From Aureimonas altamirensis (GTDB taxonomy: Bacteria; Pseudomonadota; Alphaproteobacteria; Rhizobiales; Rhizobiaceae): 64,000 nt of DNA. The notes beneath the pieces are model-generated. The model made no database searches. It had not been told where the DNA came from and saw nothing but the letters and a program-made list of their open reading frames with translations. Within the stretch, counting starts at the first letter, position 1; the number at the start of each line of letters is the position of its first letter. Position numbers and translations under genes: made by a program. The stretch lies in NCBI RefSeq assembly GCF_023702225.1, contig NZ_JAMQCO010000008.1:186001-250000 (forward strand). Reading direction: 5' to 3'. Positions 35,919 to 49,769 of this stretch are shown piece after piece.

Positions 35919-36994
35919 GACCCTGCCTCCTCGATGACGGATACCTTTTCGTCGGGCCGAAGGAACTTGGTTCCGTCCACAACGACGGCCTCTCCCGGCT
36001 CCACGCCTCCGGCCAGTATGATGCGGCCCGTTTCATAGGCTTCTATCCGGACCGGGCGCAGTTGCGTCGTGCCCCTGTCTGTATCGACGATCCATACCGC
36101 CGGCCGCCCCGCGTCGGACGCAAGCGCGCTCCATGGCACGATGACCCCGCGCGTTCCCGGCAGAAGGGCCTGGCCGACGACGGCGGAGCCGAGGTTCATC
36201 CGGTCGGGTACGTTGTCGATGCCCACCTTGACGCGGACCGTTCCCGTGGTCGCGTCCACCGCCGGAGATATCTCCCGGATGGTTCCCGTCGTGGAAACGG
36301 AGGGGTCCGTCGCCAGCGAAAGGGCGACATGATCGGTCTCCGGCCGCACGAAGAGGATGCGTTCATACACATGGAAGACGGCGTCCCTGGGCCCGTCCTC
36401 GGCCACGGAGAATGCCGTTTCGGCCGCCTGCACCACCTGTCCCACCTCGATGTCGCGCGCCGTCACGATGCCGGGCGCCGTCGCCCGCAATTGCGTATAG
36501 GACAGCGTGTCGGCGCTGGTGGCCTGCTGCGCCTGCGCTGCGTCAAGCGAAGCCTGGGCGGTACGGACGGCCTCTTGGGCCTGCTCGAACACGCCGCGTG
36601 TCGTCAGGCCCTGACGGTACAGCGCATCCTGCCGTGCAAACTCGGAATTCGCCTGGTCCAGCTGTGCCTGTGCCGCTTCCACGCCGGCCTCCGTGGCCGC
36701 CAGGTCCGCCTGCTGCTCGCGCGGGTCCAGGCGGGCCAGCACGTCGCCCTCGGCGACGCGGTCGCCCACATCGACGCTGCGCTCCACCACCCGGCCGCCG
36801 ACGCGGAAGGCGAGCGCCGTCTGGTTGCGAGCCTGCACCTCGCCGGTGATGGAGGCCGTTGGCTTGTAATCGGACAGTTGCGCCCGCTGCACGACAACCG
36901 GGACGATAGGCGTCTCGGGCTCGGATTCGGGCGGGCGGCAGGCCGCGACGAGGGCGAGCAATGGCGCGAAGACAAGAAGTGGGCCACGGGCCAT
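35915..36994 (-). CDS. RND membrane fusion lipoprotein (first adaptor)
   Basis: This 359-residue adaptor has the lipobox LALVAAC at residues 13-19. Lipoyl halves are LAFRVGGRVVERSVDVGDRV and RATAPGIVTARDIEVGQVV, and between them lies a long coiled-coil hairpin (about 100-155) rich in Gln and Ala. It is the first gene of the three-gene pump operon, with AGGA before the ATG. It is clearly related to, but not a duplicate of, the next gene. It probably pairs with that gene's product in a mixed adaptor ring. Confidence 0.92.
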   Translation of the reverse strand: MARGPLLVFAPLLALVAACRPPESEPETPIVPVVVQRAQLSDYKPTASITGEVQARNQTALAFRVGGRVVERSVDVGDRVAEGDVLARLDPREQQADLAATEAGVEAAQAQLDQANSEFARQDALYRQGLTTRGVFEQAQEAVRTAQASLDAAQAQQATSADTLSYTQLRATAPGIVTARDIEVGQVVQAAETAFSVAEDGPRDAVFHVYERILFVRPETDHVALSLATDPSVSTTGTIREISPAVDATTGTVRVKVGIDNVPDRMNLGSAVVGQALLPGTRGVIVPWSALASDAGRPAVWIVDTDRGTTQLRPVRIEAYETGRIILAGGVEPGEAVVVDGTKFLRPDEKVSVIEEAGS

Positions 36995-37076
36995 GCAATG
37001 TCCTGAAGCGGTTTACCGGATGTCAGTCCGCTTCAGTTATTGATGGTTCCGCAGGCCCGGTCAACGTGCCCTTTTG

Positions 37077-38627
<1,551 letters not shown>

Positions 38628-38647
38628 GGTAATTCTCCTGGTGCGGA

Positions 38648-39928
38648 TCAGATCCGGGATGTCAGATGGGCGACCTGCGCCCCGTATTCATAGAAGCCTT
38701 CGCGCATCGTCCGGAAGCGCTGCGGCTTGGCATCGCTCAGCGGCAAAGGCAGGTCCTCTTCGCGCAGGCGCCCCGTCAGGTGCTGCGCCAGCACCCGGCC
38801 GAACACCGTTCCCGGCGCGATTCCGCGGCCATTGAAGCCGCTGAACGAGAAGACCCCTTCGTCGAGCCGGTGGAGGCGCGGCAAAGCGTCGTCGGTCATG
38901 CCGATCATGCCGAACCATTCGGCTTCGAACTCGACCGGGCCAAGCTGCGGGAAAAGCCGCTTCAGGGTCGCCGCGGCCCAGCGCCGATGGATCGCAGTGC
39001 CTGCCCCGCGCAATGCGCCGACGCTGCCGACGACCAGCCGGTTGTCATGGTCGAAGCGGAAGGAGGTCAGGATTTCCTTCGTATCCCAGCATCCTTGCCG
39101 GCCCGGCAGGATGGACCGGGCGAGATTGCCGGACAAGGGGCGGGTGGCGATGTTGAAATAGGGCAGGTGGACCAGCTCGGAGCGCAATTGCGGCCAGGGC
39201 GCCTGCGTATAGGCGTTCGTCGCCGCGATCACCCTTGCCGCCGTGACGGCGCCCTGCGGCGTCTGGAGCCGCCAGGCGGCGCCGGTGCGACGCGCGGTGC
39301 GCACCGGGCTCCTGCAGAACAGCCGGGCGCCGGCATCGACCGCGGCGCGGGCGAGGCCGCGCGCATAGGCGAGCGGCTGGATGGTGCCGGCCCGCCGGTC
39401 CAGCAGTGCGGAACTGTAGACCTTGCTGCCGATGGCCTCGGCCGCCGCGTCGGCGTCAAGATAGTCCACCGGCGCGCCCAGCGCCTGCCACTCTGCGGCG
39501 CGGCCGGCCAGCTCCTCGGCCCCTGCCGCGCCGACTCCGCAGTGCAGCGTGCCGGTGCGGACGGCTTCGCAGGCGATGCCATGGCGCTCGATCAACTCGA
39601 AGACGGCGCCAGGCCCACCGCCCAGAAGGTCGAGCAGCCGCTTGCCGTGCACCGGGCCGAGGACGTCGGGCAAGGCGCGCGGGCGAACCCACATGCCCGC
39701 ATTGACCAGACCGACATTGCGGCCGGATCCGCCGAAGCCGGCTTCCTCCGCCTCCAGGACGATCACCTCGACGCCCTGTTCGGCCAGGTGCAGGGCAGCA
39801 GACAGCCCCGTATATCCGGCACCGACGATGGCGACGTCGGCCGCCATTTCGCCATCCAGAACCGCCGCGGATGGCGCCGGCGGAGCCGTCCGCTCCCAAA
39901 GGCCGTGCGTCCTGTCGTCCTGTCGCAT
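38648..39928 (-). CDS. amaA: FAD-dependent oxidoreductase, probable L-pipecolate oxidase
   Basis: This 426-residue DAO-family flavoenzyme has the FAD-binding motif VAIVGAGYTGLSAALHLAEQ near residue 32 and the following Glu in VIVLEAEEAGFGGSGRN. The C-terminal VFSFSGFNGRGIAPGTVFG closes the FAD site. Its neighbour is an ALDH7-type dehydrogenase, so the likely reaction is oxidation of L-pipecolate to piperidine-6-carboxylate. A generic gamma-glutamylputrescine-oxidase-like role is an alternative, since the family is broad. No regulator is adjacent. Confidence 0.8.
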   Translation of the reverse strand: MRQDDRTHGLWERTAPPAPSAAVLDGEMAADVAIVGAGYTGLSAALHLAEQGVEVIVLEAEEAGFGGSGRNVGLVNAGMWVRPRALPDVLGPVHGKRLLDLLGGGPGAVFELIERHGIACEAVRTGTLHCGVGAAGAEELAGRAAEWQALGAPVDYLDADAAAEAIGSKVYSSALLDRRAGTIQPLAYARGLARAAVDAGARLFCRSPVRTARRTGAAWRLQTPQGAVTAARVIAATNAYTQAPWPQLRSELVHLPYFNIATRPLSGNLARSILPGRQGCWDTKEILTSFRFDHDNRLVVGSVGALRGAGTAIHRRWAAATLKRLFPQLGPVEFEAEWFGMIGMTDDALPRLHRLDEGVFSFSGFNGRGIAPGTVFGRVLAQHLTGRLREEDLPLPLSDAKPQRFRTMREGFYEYGAQVAHLTSRI

Positions 39929-40146
39929 GATGGGAAACCTGCCCGTGAATCGGGCGGCATCATAAGACGACCGGCGGGAAGGATGCCAAGCGAAGATTGC
40001 TCCGGAGGACAGTCCCGCACGGAATGTCCGGGGGCCGTTGCGCTAAGCCGGATTGCGGACGCCGACCGCCGATGGGGTGAATTGCCCTACGCCCATTCCG
40101 GACTGTCTACTGGCGCCAAGGCGAAACGGCAGGAGAATGCGGACGC

Positions 40147-41034
40147 ATGAGGGCAGGATCGATCTTTAGAGCAGGCGGCTGTGCGCTGGCGCTGGCGGTG
40201 GCGATGACGTTTTCGACGGTGCGTGCCGAGGCTGCGGAACGCGCGTTCTCCACGCGGGTGGTGGAATCCGGCCATAGCCTGACCGACCCGATTCCGCCCA
40301 TGCTGTCGCGCATGGTCGTCGCCGCCGGCGGCAAGCCGAGCATCGCCCGCTCGACCATTCCCGGCAGCCCCATGGATTGGCGGCGCAACAACCCGACCGA
40401 CCCCCTGCCCAACGCCTGGACCGACATCCAGGATTACGAGTTGCTGGTTCTGACCGAGCGCGTCTCGCTGTCAACGACCGTCCAGTGGCATGATTCGGAA
40501 AACGAGGCGCTGCGCTGGGTCGAGAACGCCTGGGAAAAGGGCGATGGCGGCAAGGGCGCGGAAACGATGCTGTACGCCAGCTGGATCCACATCACCAGCG
40601 GGCCGAACTTCGATAATTTCAACAAGGATCCGGAAGGCCACGTGCCGTTTCGCCTGCGTCTGCCGATGGAATGGGAGCGTTGGGAGAAGATCGCGTCGCA
40701 TGTGAACGCGAACCGGCCCGAGGGCTCCCCCCCGGTCCGCATGATACCGGGCCCGCTGCTGTTCGCCGCACTCTACGACGCCGTCGAGGCGAAGCAGGCG
40801 CCCGACCTCGACAGGATGGAGATGCTGTTTACCGACGCCATCCACATCAACGATATCGGAGCCTATTTCATCAGCCTTGCGCACTACGCGATGATCTACG
40901 GTCGCGACCCGCGCGGACTGCCGGCGGATGTCGGGCAGGACCAGCCCCCGACGCCCGCCCTGGCGGCTTTCATGCAGGAGCTGGTGTGGAATGTCCTGAA
41001 CGATTACGAGGGCTCGGGCCTCGCCCCTGCCTGA
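40147..41034 (+). CDS. secreted SGNH/GDSL-like hydrolase
   Basis: This 295-residue exported protein has a signal peptide (CALALAVAMTFSTVRAEA, mature from about residue 29). The block-I-like motif is SGHSLTD with S44 as candidate nucleophile, and DAIHIND near 230-236 fits the DxxH of block V (D230, H233), so an SGNH-type esterase is likely. The second residue of the classical GDS is His here. It is Trp-rich in the middle (RRNNP, QWHDSENEALRW). It stands alone before aspT, with AGGAG 11 nt before the ATG. The substrate is unknown; a sugar or acyl ester in the envelope is a guess. Confidence 0.65.
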   Translation: MRAGSIFRAGGCALALAVAMTFSTVRAEAAERAFSTRVVESGHSLTDPIPPMLSRMVVAAGGKPSIARSTIPGSPMDWRRNNPTDPLPNAWTDIQDYELLVLTERVSLSTTVQWHDSENEALRWVENAWEKGDGGKGAETMLYASWIHITSGPNFDNFNKDPEGHVPFRLRLPMEWERWEKIASHVNANRPEGSPPVRMIPGPLLFAALYDAVEAKQAPDLDRMEMLFTDAIHINDIGAYFISLAHYAMIYGRDPRGLPADVGQDQPPTPALAAFMQELVWNVLNDYEGSGLAPA

Positions 41035-41127
41035 GCGTTCGGTCCGCATATTCGCCGCACTCGGCTTCCCCTCACCGGACGAGGCCCTAGCTGACCATCG
41101 CACGATCGCTTTGCGAAAGGGCGTGCG

Positions 41128-44438
<3,311 letters not shown>

Positions 44439-44460
44439 TTCCACCGTCCGTTCCGTGCGG

Positions 44461-45807
44461 TCATTCGGCCGGTAAGGCGACGGTCTCCGTTTCGGTCCTG
44501 GCCTCGCCGCGCTCGTGGCCACCCAGGACCGCATGCAGGCGGTCGGTGTCCAGTTCGCCTTCCCAGCGCGCCACCACGAGTGTCGCGACGGCGTTGCCGA
44601 CAAGGTTCGTCAGGGCGCGGCACTCGGACATGAAGCGGTCGATGCCCAGAATGAGCGCCATGCCGGCAACCGGCACGGCCGGCACGACCGACAGCGTGGC
44701 GGCCAGGGTGATGAAGCCGGCGCCGGTGATGCCCGCCGCGCCCTTCGACGACAGCATGGCCACCAGAAGCAGCAGGACCTGGTCGGTGAGCGACAGCTCT
44801 ATATTGGTGGCCTGGGCAATGAAGAGCGCCGCCAACGTCATGTAGATGTTGGTTCCGTCGAGGTTGAAGGAATAGCCGGTCGGAACGACCAGGCCCACCA
44901 CGCTGCGCTTTGCGCCGGCCTTTTCCATCTTGTCCATCAGCGTCGGCAGGGCAGCCTCCGACGACGAGGTGCCGAGCACCAGCAGCAGTTCCTCCTTGAT
45001 GTAGCGGATGAGCGCGAAGATGGAGAAGCCGTTGTAGCGGCAGACCGCCCCGAGGATGACGACGACGAACAGGATCGAGGTCAGGTAGAAGGTGCCGACC
45101 AGCATGGCCAGGTTGGCGACCGAACTGATCCCGTACTTGCCGATGGTGAAGGCCATGGCGCCGAATGCGCCGATGGGGGCGGCCTTCATCAGGATGCCGA
45201 CCAGCTTGAACATGGGGATGGATACGGCCTGGAAGAAATCCAGCACCGGCTTGCCCTTTTCGCCGACCATGCCGAGCGCGATGCCGAACAGAACCGAGAA
45301 GAACAGCACCTGCAGGATGTCGCCTTCCGCGAAGGCCGACACGATGGTGGTGGGGATGATGTTGGACAAGAAGCCGATCAGGCTCTGCTCATGCGCCTTG
45401 GTGGCGTAGTTGGCGACGGCGCTGGGATCCAGCGAGGCCGGATCGATGTTCAGCCCTGCGCCGGGCTTTACCACATTGGCCACGATCAGGCCGACGATGA
45501 GCGCCAACGTCGAGAATGTCAGAAAGTAGGCCATGGCCTTGCCGGCGACCCGCCCGACCTTCTTCAGGTCGCTCATGCCGGCGATGCCGGTCACGATGGT
45601 CAGGAAGATCACCGGTGCGATAATCATCTTGACCAGCTTGATGAAGGCATCGCCCAGGGGCTTCAGGCTTTCGCCGAGCTGGGGGTAGTAATGCCCGAGC
45701 GCGATGCCGAGGGCTATGGCGACAAGCACCTGCACATAGAGCTGCGCATAGATCGGCTTGCGCTTGCGCGGGCCTGCGTCGGTTTCGACAGCCATGGGTA
45801 CGGCCAT
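44461..45807 (-). CDS. dctA: C4-dicarboxylate:cation symporter DctA
   Basis: This 448-residue transporter of the DAACS family takes up succinate, fumarate, malate and often aspartate. Hallmarks are [20 protein letters not shown] near the N terminus, the Ser-rich reentrant loop [33 protein letters not shown] and [14 protein letters not shown]. Start ATG 45807 follows GGGAGGG; the open frame back to 46014 covers the promoter. It is divergent from dctBD and has a -24/-12 promoter with upstream activator sites, so it should be sigma54- and DctD-dependent. Confidence 0.95.
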   Translation of the reverse strand: MAVPMAVETDAGPRKRKPIYAQLYVQVLVAIALGIALGHYYPQLGESLKPLGDAFIKLVKMIIAPVIFLTIVTGIAGMSDLKKVGRVAGKAMAYFLTFSTLALIVGLIVANVVKPGAGLNIDPASLDPSAVANYATKAHEQSLIGFLSNIIPTTIVSAFAEGDILQVLFFSVLFGIALGMVGEKGKPVLDFFQAVSIPMFKLVGILMKAAPIGAFGAMAFTIGKYGISSVANLAMLVGTFYLTSILFVVVILGAVCRYNGFSIFALIRYIKEELLLVLGTSSSEAALPTLMDKMEKAGAKRSVVGLVVPTGYSFNLDGTNIYMTLAALFIAQATNIELSLTDQVLLLLVAMLSSKGAAGITGAGFITLAATLSVVPAVPVAGMALILGIDRFMSECRALTNLVGNAVATLVVARWEGELDTDRLHAVLGGHERGEARTETETVALPAE

Positions 45808-45899
45808 GATATTCCCTCCCGTAACGGTGGACGAGGCGCCGGGGCGCCCCAAGTTCTCCCGGCCCGGAGCGCTTCGCGCGGACCTTGTCCCACTTCTTC

Positions 45900-45914
45900 G
45901 CAAGCCGCGTGCCA
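45900..45914 (-). promoter_or_regulatory. sigma54 (-24/-12) promoter of dctA
   Basis: On the minus strand the sequence is TGGCACG-CGGC-TTGC, a full match to the sigma54 consensus, with GG and GC at the correct spacing. It lies 93 nt upstream of the dctA ATG, giving a leader of about 80 nt. The adjacent DctB/DctD genes encode the sensor and the sigma54 activator. Confidence 0.9.
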
Positions 45915-45991
45915 TTCGCCATGCGCAAGCCTCCCATGCCGGAATTGCAGGGGTAGCGGCATGGGGAGCCCGCCGTCGCAATCGGCGTTGT

Positions 45992-46003
45992 GCGAAATTT
46001 CGC
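45992..46003. promoter_or_regulatory. DctD activator site, promoter-proximal
   Basis: GCGAAATTTCGC is a perfect 12-bp palindrome, extended on the left to TTGTGCGAAATTTCGC. It resembles rhizobial DctD upstream activator sites (TGTGCG...CGCACA). Its centre is about 90 bp upstream of the dctA -24/-12 promoter and about 32 bp, three helical turns, from the second site. Confidence 0.7.
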
Positions 46004-46019
46004 TCGCTTGTCACAGCTC

Positions 46020-46039
46020 ATGTGCGGTAAACCGCACAT
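46020..46039. promoter_or_regulatory. DctD activator site, promoter-distal, abutting dctB start
   Basis: ATGTGCGGT-AA-ACCGCACAT has perfect 9-bp arms and is the stronger match to a DctD site. It ends directly at the ATG I use for dctB (46040), filling the place where a ribosome-binding site would be. DctD binding here could also repress its own operon. Confidence 0.75.
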
Positions 46040-47854
46040 ATGAAGTGGGTTATGAAACCGGGTGCGATCTGGCTGGCGTTGACGTGCCTGGCGGCGCTCG
46101 CCTGTATCGGCGCAGCCGGGCCGCTGGCGCGGCAGCACCGCCTGTCCGACCTTTCAGAGGAGGCCGCACGTGCCGCGCCTCTGGCGCGCGCCGTGCTGGC
46201 CAGCGAGATCGGCAGACAGCGCAGCGTGCCGCTGATCCTGTCGCGCGACAGCGATATCTCGGAAGTGCTGGCCGTTCCGGATGCCGACGCGCTCGGGCGG
46301 ACTAACGAACGCCTGGCGCAACTGGCCGAAGAGACGGGCGCCAGCGTCATCTACCTGATCGACGATGCGGGCGATACGGTCGCCGCCAGCAATCATGCCC
46401 AGGCGGACAGCTTCGTCGGCAACAACTATGCCTTCCGGGATTATTTCCAGCGTGCCCTGAGCCAGGGTGCCGGAGAGCAATATGGCCTCGGCACCGTCAG
46501 CCGCCGGCCCGGCCTCTACCTTTCTCGGCGCGTGGACGGCGCGGACGGACGCGCCCTGGGCGTGGTCGTGGTCAAGGTCGAACTGGATAGCGTCGAGCAG
46601 GCCTGGGCAGCCAGCGGCCGACCCACCTTCGTGGACGATGGGCGGGGCATCGTGCTCGCCACCAGCGTTCCGGACTGGCGGTTCAGGGCGCTTCGCCCAC
46701 TGACGCCGGAGGAAGCCGAGGCCATCAGGCACAGCATCCAGTTCTCCGATGCGGGCCTGCAGCCCCTCGACATGACGGGCATGGCCGGAACGGCGGATGA
46801 CGGCCTCGTCACCGTCGACGCGGGCGGCGGCATGGAGGCGCATGTGGAGGCCACCCTGCCGCTGCAGGGCAGCCCGGCCGGGTGGCGCATCCATGTTCTG
46901 GTTCCGGCCGCGGCGGCACTCGCACAGTCGCAGCTGTACTGGCGCGGCATAACGGCGCTGGCGCTGGCCCTGGCATTCGGAACGCTGCTTTTCCTGCACC
47001 GCAGGCGCCGCTGGGCGGCCGAGCGGCGCGCCGACATGGCGCGCACCGCCGCCGTGCTCGAGCGGCGCGTGACCGAGCGCACGGCGGAATTGTCCGCCGC
47101 CAACCTCCGGCTGGAGACGGAGATCGCCGAGCGCGAGGCCGTGGAGGCGCGCGTGTTGCGCCTGCGCGACGACCTTGCGCAAGCCAACCGTCTGGCGTCG
47201 CTGGGGCAGATCACGGCGGGCGTGGCGCATGAGATCAACCAGCCGCTCGCCGCCATCCGCACCTTTGCCGAAAATTCCGGAACGCTTCTCGACCGGGGTG
47301 ACACCGCCCGCACCCGCGCAAACCTTTACACCATCACCGGCCTTGCCGACCGGATCGGGGACATCACCGGGACGTTGCGCAATTTCGCACGGCGACAGAC
47401 GGGCGTGCGCCAGGTGATGGATGTCGCCGAGCCGATCGACGGCGCCGTCATGATGTTGCGCAGCCGGATGAACCGGCAGGGCGTCCGTCTGGAACGGCAG
47501 ACGCCTTCCGTGCCGGCGCTGGTGGACGGCAACAAGACCCGGCTGGAGCAGGTCTTCGTCAACCTTCTCCGCAACGCCTTGGACGCGATGGACGAAGACG
47601 GCACGATCGCGATCCGGACGAGCGTTTCCGAGGACAGCGTCCGCGTCGCGATCGAGGATACGGGCCCGGGACTGTCCCCGGACATGGTGGAGCGCCTGTT
47701 CACGCCGTTCTCGACCACACGCCAGAACGGCCTCGGCCTCGGCCTCGTCATTACTGCCGACATCCTTCGCGATCTCGGTGGCGGCATAAGTGCCGGCAAC
47801 GCGTCATCGGGCGGCGCCTGCATGACGATCACGCTTCCAAGGGCTGCAGAATGA
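46040..47854 (+). CDS. dctB: C4-dicarboxylate sensor histidine kinase DctB
   Basis: This 604-residue membrane sensor has TM1 near residues 8-27, a periplasmic double-PAS/dCache domain (about 30-290) that binds dicarboxylates, and TM2 near 295-318. A cytoplasmic coiled coil follows, then H397 in [18 protein letters not shown] as phosphorylated His, and an ATPase domain with [18 protein letters not shown] and GLGLGLVI. The ATG at 46040 has no ribosome-binding site because the activator palindrome occupies it; ATG 46052 (MKPGAIW) is an alternative start. The stop overlaps the dctD start by 4 nt. Confidence 0.93.
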   Translation: MKWVMKPGAIWLALTCLAALACIGAAGPLARQHRLSDLSEEAARAAPLARAVLASEIGRQRSVPLILSRDSDISEVLAVPDADALGRTNERLAQLAEETGASVIYLIDDAGDTVAASNHAQADSFVGNNYAFRDYFQRALSQGAGEQYGLGTVSRRPGLYLSRRVDGADGRALGVVVVKVELDSVEQAWAASGRPTFVDDGRGIVLATSVPDWRFRALRPLTPEEAEAIRHSIQFSDAGLQPLDMTGMAGTADDGLVTVDAGGGMEAHVEATLPLQGSPAGWRIHVLVPAAAALAQSQLYWRGITALALALAFGTLLFLHRRRRWAAERRADMARTAAVLERRVTERTAELSAANLRLETEIAEREAVEARVLRLRDDLAQANRLASLGQITAGVAHEINQPLAAIRTFAENSGTLLDRGDTARTRANLYTITGLADRIGDITGTLRNFARRQTGVRQVMDVAEPIDGAVMMLRSRMNRQGVRLERQTPSVPALVDGNKTRLEQVFVNLLRNALDAMDEDGTIAIRTSVSEDSVRVAIEDTGPGLSPDMVERLFTPFSTTRQNGLGLGLVITADILRDLGGGISAGNASSGGACMTITLPRAAE

Positions 47855-49221
47855 CCCCATCCAACAGCCGCGTCCTGTTCGTGGACGATGACGACGCGAT
47901 GCGCGCCGCCAATGCCCAGACGCTGGAGCTTGCCGGTTTCGAGCCTGTTCTGGCCGCGTCTGCCATGCAGGCGATGGCGCACCTGGAAAGCGGTTTCGAC
48001 GGCGTCGTCGTTTCCGACATCCGCATGCCGGGAATGGACGGGCTGCAGCTCTTCGAGGCCATCCACGCAATCGACCCGGACCTGCCCGTCATCCTCATAA
48101 CCGGTCACGGGGATGTCGACATGGCCGTGTCGGCGCTCAGGCGAGGCGTCTACGACTTCATCCCCAAACCTTTCCCGCGCGACAGGCTCCTTGCCAGTAT
48201 CGCGCGGGCCGCCGAGAAGCGCATTCTCGTGACGGAGAACCGGCGCCTGCGCACAATGGCAGCCGAAGTGCACGAAGACCTGCCCCTCATCGGGCAGACG
48301 CCGCAGATGCGCAGCCTGCGTCGCACTCTGCGTCAGCTTGCCGAGACCGAGGTCGACGTTCTCATCGAGGGGGAAACAGGCTCCGGGAAGGACGTGGTCG
48401 CCAACCTCATCCATCGATGGAGCGCCCGCGCGCCGAAGCCCTTCGTGGCCCTGAACTGCGGTGCCCTGCCGGAGACGGTGATCGAAAGCGAACTGTTCGG
48501 CCATGAGGCGGGCGCCTTCACCGGCGCCCAGAAAAGGCGCGTCGGGCGTATCGAGCATTCCGCGGGTGGTACCCTCTTTCTCGACGAGATCGAATCCATG
48601 CCGCCGTCCCTCCAGGTGAAGTTGCTGAGGGTACTGGAAACACGCCGCATCGACCCTCTCGGCACGAACGAGAGCAGGCCCGTCAACATACGGGTCGTCG
48701 CGGCTTCCAAGGTCGATCTCGGCAATCCCGCCGAGCGTGGGGATTTTCGCGAGGATCTCTATTATCGACTGAATGTCGTTACCTTGCGCATACCCCCGTT
48801 GCGTGAGCGCATGGACGACGTACCCCTGTTGTTCGCGCATTTTCTCCAATCTGCCGCCCGCCGTTTCGGCCGCGAGACGCCGGCCCTGACAAGGGCCGTT
48901 CACGACCGGCTGCGCGCCCATCGCTGGCCGGGCAACGTCCGGGAGCTTTCGCACTTCGCCGAACGCACCGTCCTGGGGCTGGGCGACCTGGACGCCGTTG
49001 CGTCCGGCACCGGCCCGCCTGCCTCCGGCAGCGCCCTGCCCCTTCCGGACAGGGTCGCCGCATTCGAGGCCGAGGCGATCCGAAAGGCATTGCGCGACAA
49101 CGGCGGAGACGCACGTGCGACCATCGAGGCGCTCGGCATCCCGCGCAAGACCTTTTACGACAAGCTGCAGCGCCATGGTATCGCACGCCGCGACTTCGGC
49201 TCGGCGGCGGACGAGGACTGA
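47851..49221 (+). CDS. dctD: sigma54-dependent response regulator DctD
   Basis: This 456-residue NtrC-family activator has a receiver domain (1-120) with the acidic pocket FVDDDD and phospho-acceptor D56 in [12 protein letters not shown]. The AAA+ domain (about 145-375) has Walker [10 protein letters not shown], the sigma54-contact loop GAFTGA in [15 protein letters not shown], and [13 protein letters not shown] Fis-type HTH at the C terminus follows ([20 protein letters not shown]). Phosphorylated by DctB, it should activate dctA from the palindromes at 45992-46039. Confidence 0.95.
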   Translation: MTPSNSRVLFVDDDDAMRAANAQTLELAGFEPVLAASAMQAMAHLESGFDGVVVSDIRMPGMDGLQLFEAIHAIDPDLPVILITGHGDVDMAVSALRRGVYDFIPKPFPRDRLLASIARAAEKRILVTENRRLRTMAAEVHEDLPLIGQTPQMRSLRRTLRQLAETEVDVLIEGETGSGKDVVANLIHRWSARAPKPFVALNCGALPETVIESELFGHEAGAFTGAQKRRVGRIEHSAGGTLFLDEIESMPPSLQVKLLRVLETRRIDPLGTNESRPVNIRVVAASKVDLGNPAERGDFREDLYYRLNVVTLRIPPLRERMDDVPLLFAHFLQSAARRFGRETPALTRAVHDRLRAHRWPGNVRELSHFAERTVLGLGDLDAVASGTGPPASGSALPLPDRVAAFEAEAIRKALRDNGGDARATIEALGIPRKTFYDKLQRHGIARRDFGSAADED

Positions 49222-49483
49222 TCGACCGTTCAGCAAGGGTCAGCACGCGCCGCCGCACTCCTTTTGATGTACACTGAGTCCTGTGACACGCAATCGTGAT
49301 GATCATAATGTTATAGGTATATCAATGGGTTGTGTTATTTATTTATATTTTTGACGATATTTTACAACCTAAGGTTGCTATTTTTTGGTCGTTAAATCGA
49401 TAAATGATATGCAACTCTTAGCGCTTACAGACATTTTCATCAGGAATGGCGGTTGCCGCCAGCCGAACAGGAAAGGATTTGTC
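49222..49483. other. AT-rich intergenic region
   Basis: About 150 bases (49280-49430) are strongly AT-rich, unlike the rest of the window, with runs such as GTTATTTATTTATATTTTTG. A short dyad CAACCT-A-AGGTTG (49363-49375) is followed by CTATTTTTT, a weak terminator-like arrangement for dctD. No tRNA or repeat is seen. It may contain the promoter of the small acidic-protein gene at 49484, or be a remnant of foreign DNA. Confidence 0.45.
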
Positions 49484-49681
49484 ATGACGGAACTCGAAGA
49501 CGCCAACATCGACCTATTGACCGAAATGCTGCTTCGATCCCGCGAGCTTGCAGTGGACGAGAACCTCGATCAGCTTCTGCCGGCGCTCGATGCCGCGCTC
49601 TTCATTGCAGGGCGGGCAATTGCGGATCGAATGGACGACAACGCATGGGCGTATATGGATTCCGGCGCTCCCCTGAACTGA
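49484..49681 (+). CDS. small acidic protein of unknown function, 65 residues
   Basis: I do not recognise it. It is acidic and predicted helical (MTELEDANIDLLTEMLLRSR, then ELAVDENLDQLLPALDAALF), with no signal peptide or membrane segment. AGGAAAGGA precedes the ATG at good spacing, which supports a real gene; the frame is open back to 49385, but that part lies in the AT-rich patch. It sits alone between dctD and ytfQ. Confidence 0.5.
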   Translation: MTELEDANIDLLTEMLLRSRELAVDENLDQLLPALDAALFIAGRAIADRMDDNAWAYMDSGAPLN

Positions 49682-49724
49682 CCGCAACCCCCGCTTGCCA
49701 TAAGTCATACTTTATGTACTCTTG

Positions 49725-49755
49725 ATTGTGATGGCCCCGTGACGTGGGTCACAAT
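49725..49755. promoter_or_regulatory. operator-like inverted repeat before ytfQ
   Basis: ATTGTGA (49725-49731) and TCACAAT (49749-49755) form perfect 7-bp arms with 17 nt between. A nested GTGAC-gtgg-GTCAC (49739-49752) shares the right arm. It ends 14 nt before the ytfQ ATG, overlapping the region just upstream of the GGGAGGA ribosome-binding site. It may be a repressor site or a leader hairpin; no regulator gene is adjacent. Confidence 0.4.
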
Positions 49756-49769
49756 CGGGAGGAAGTCAC

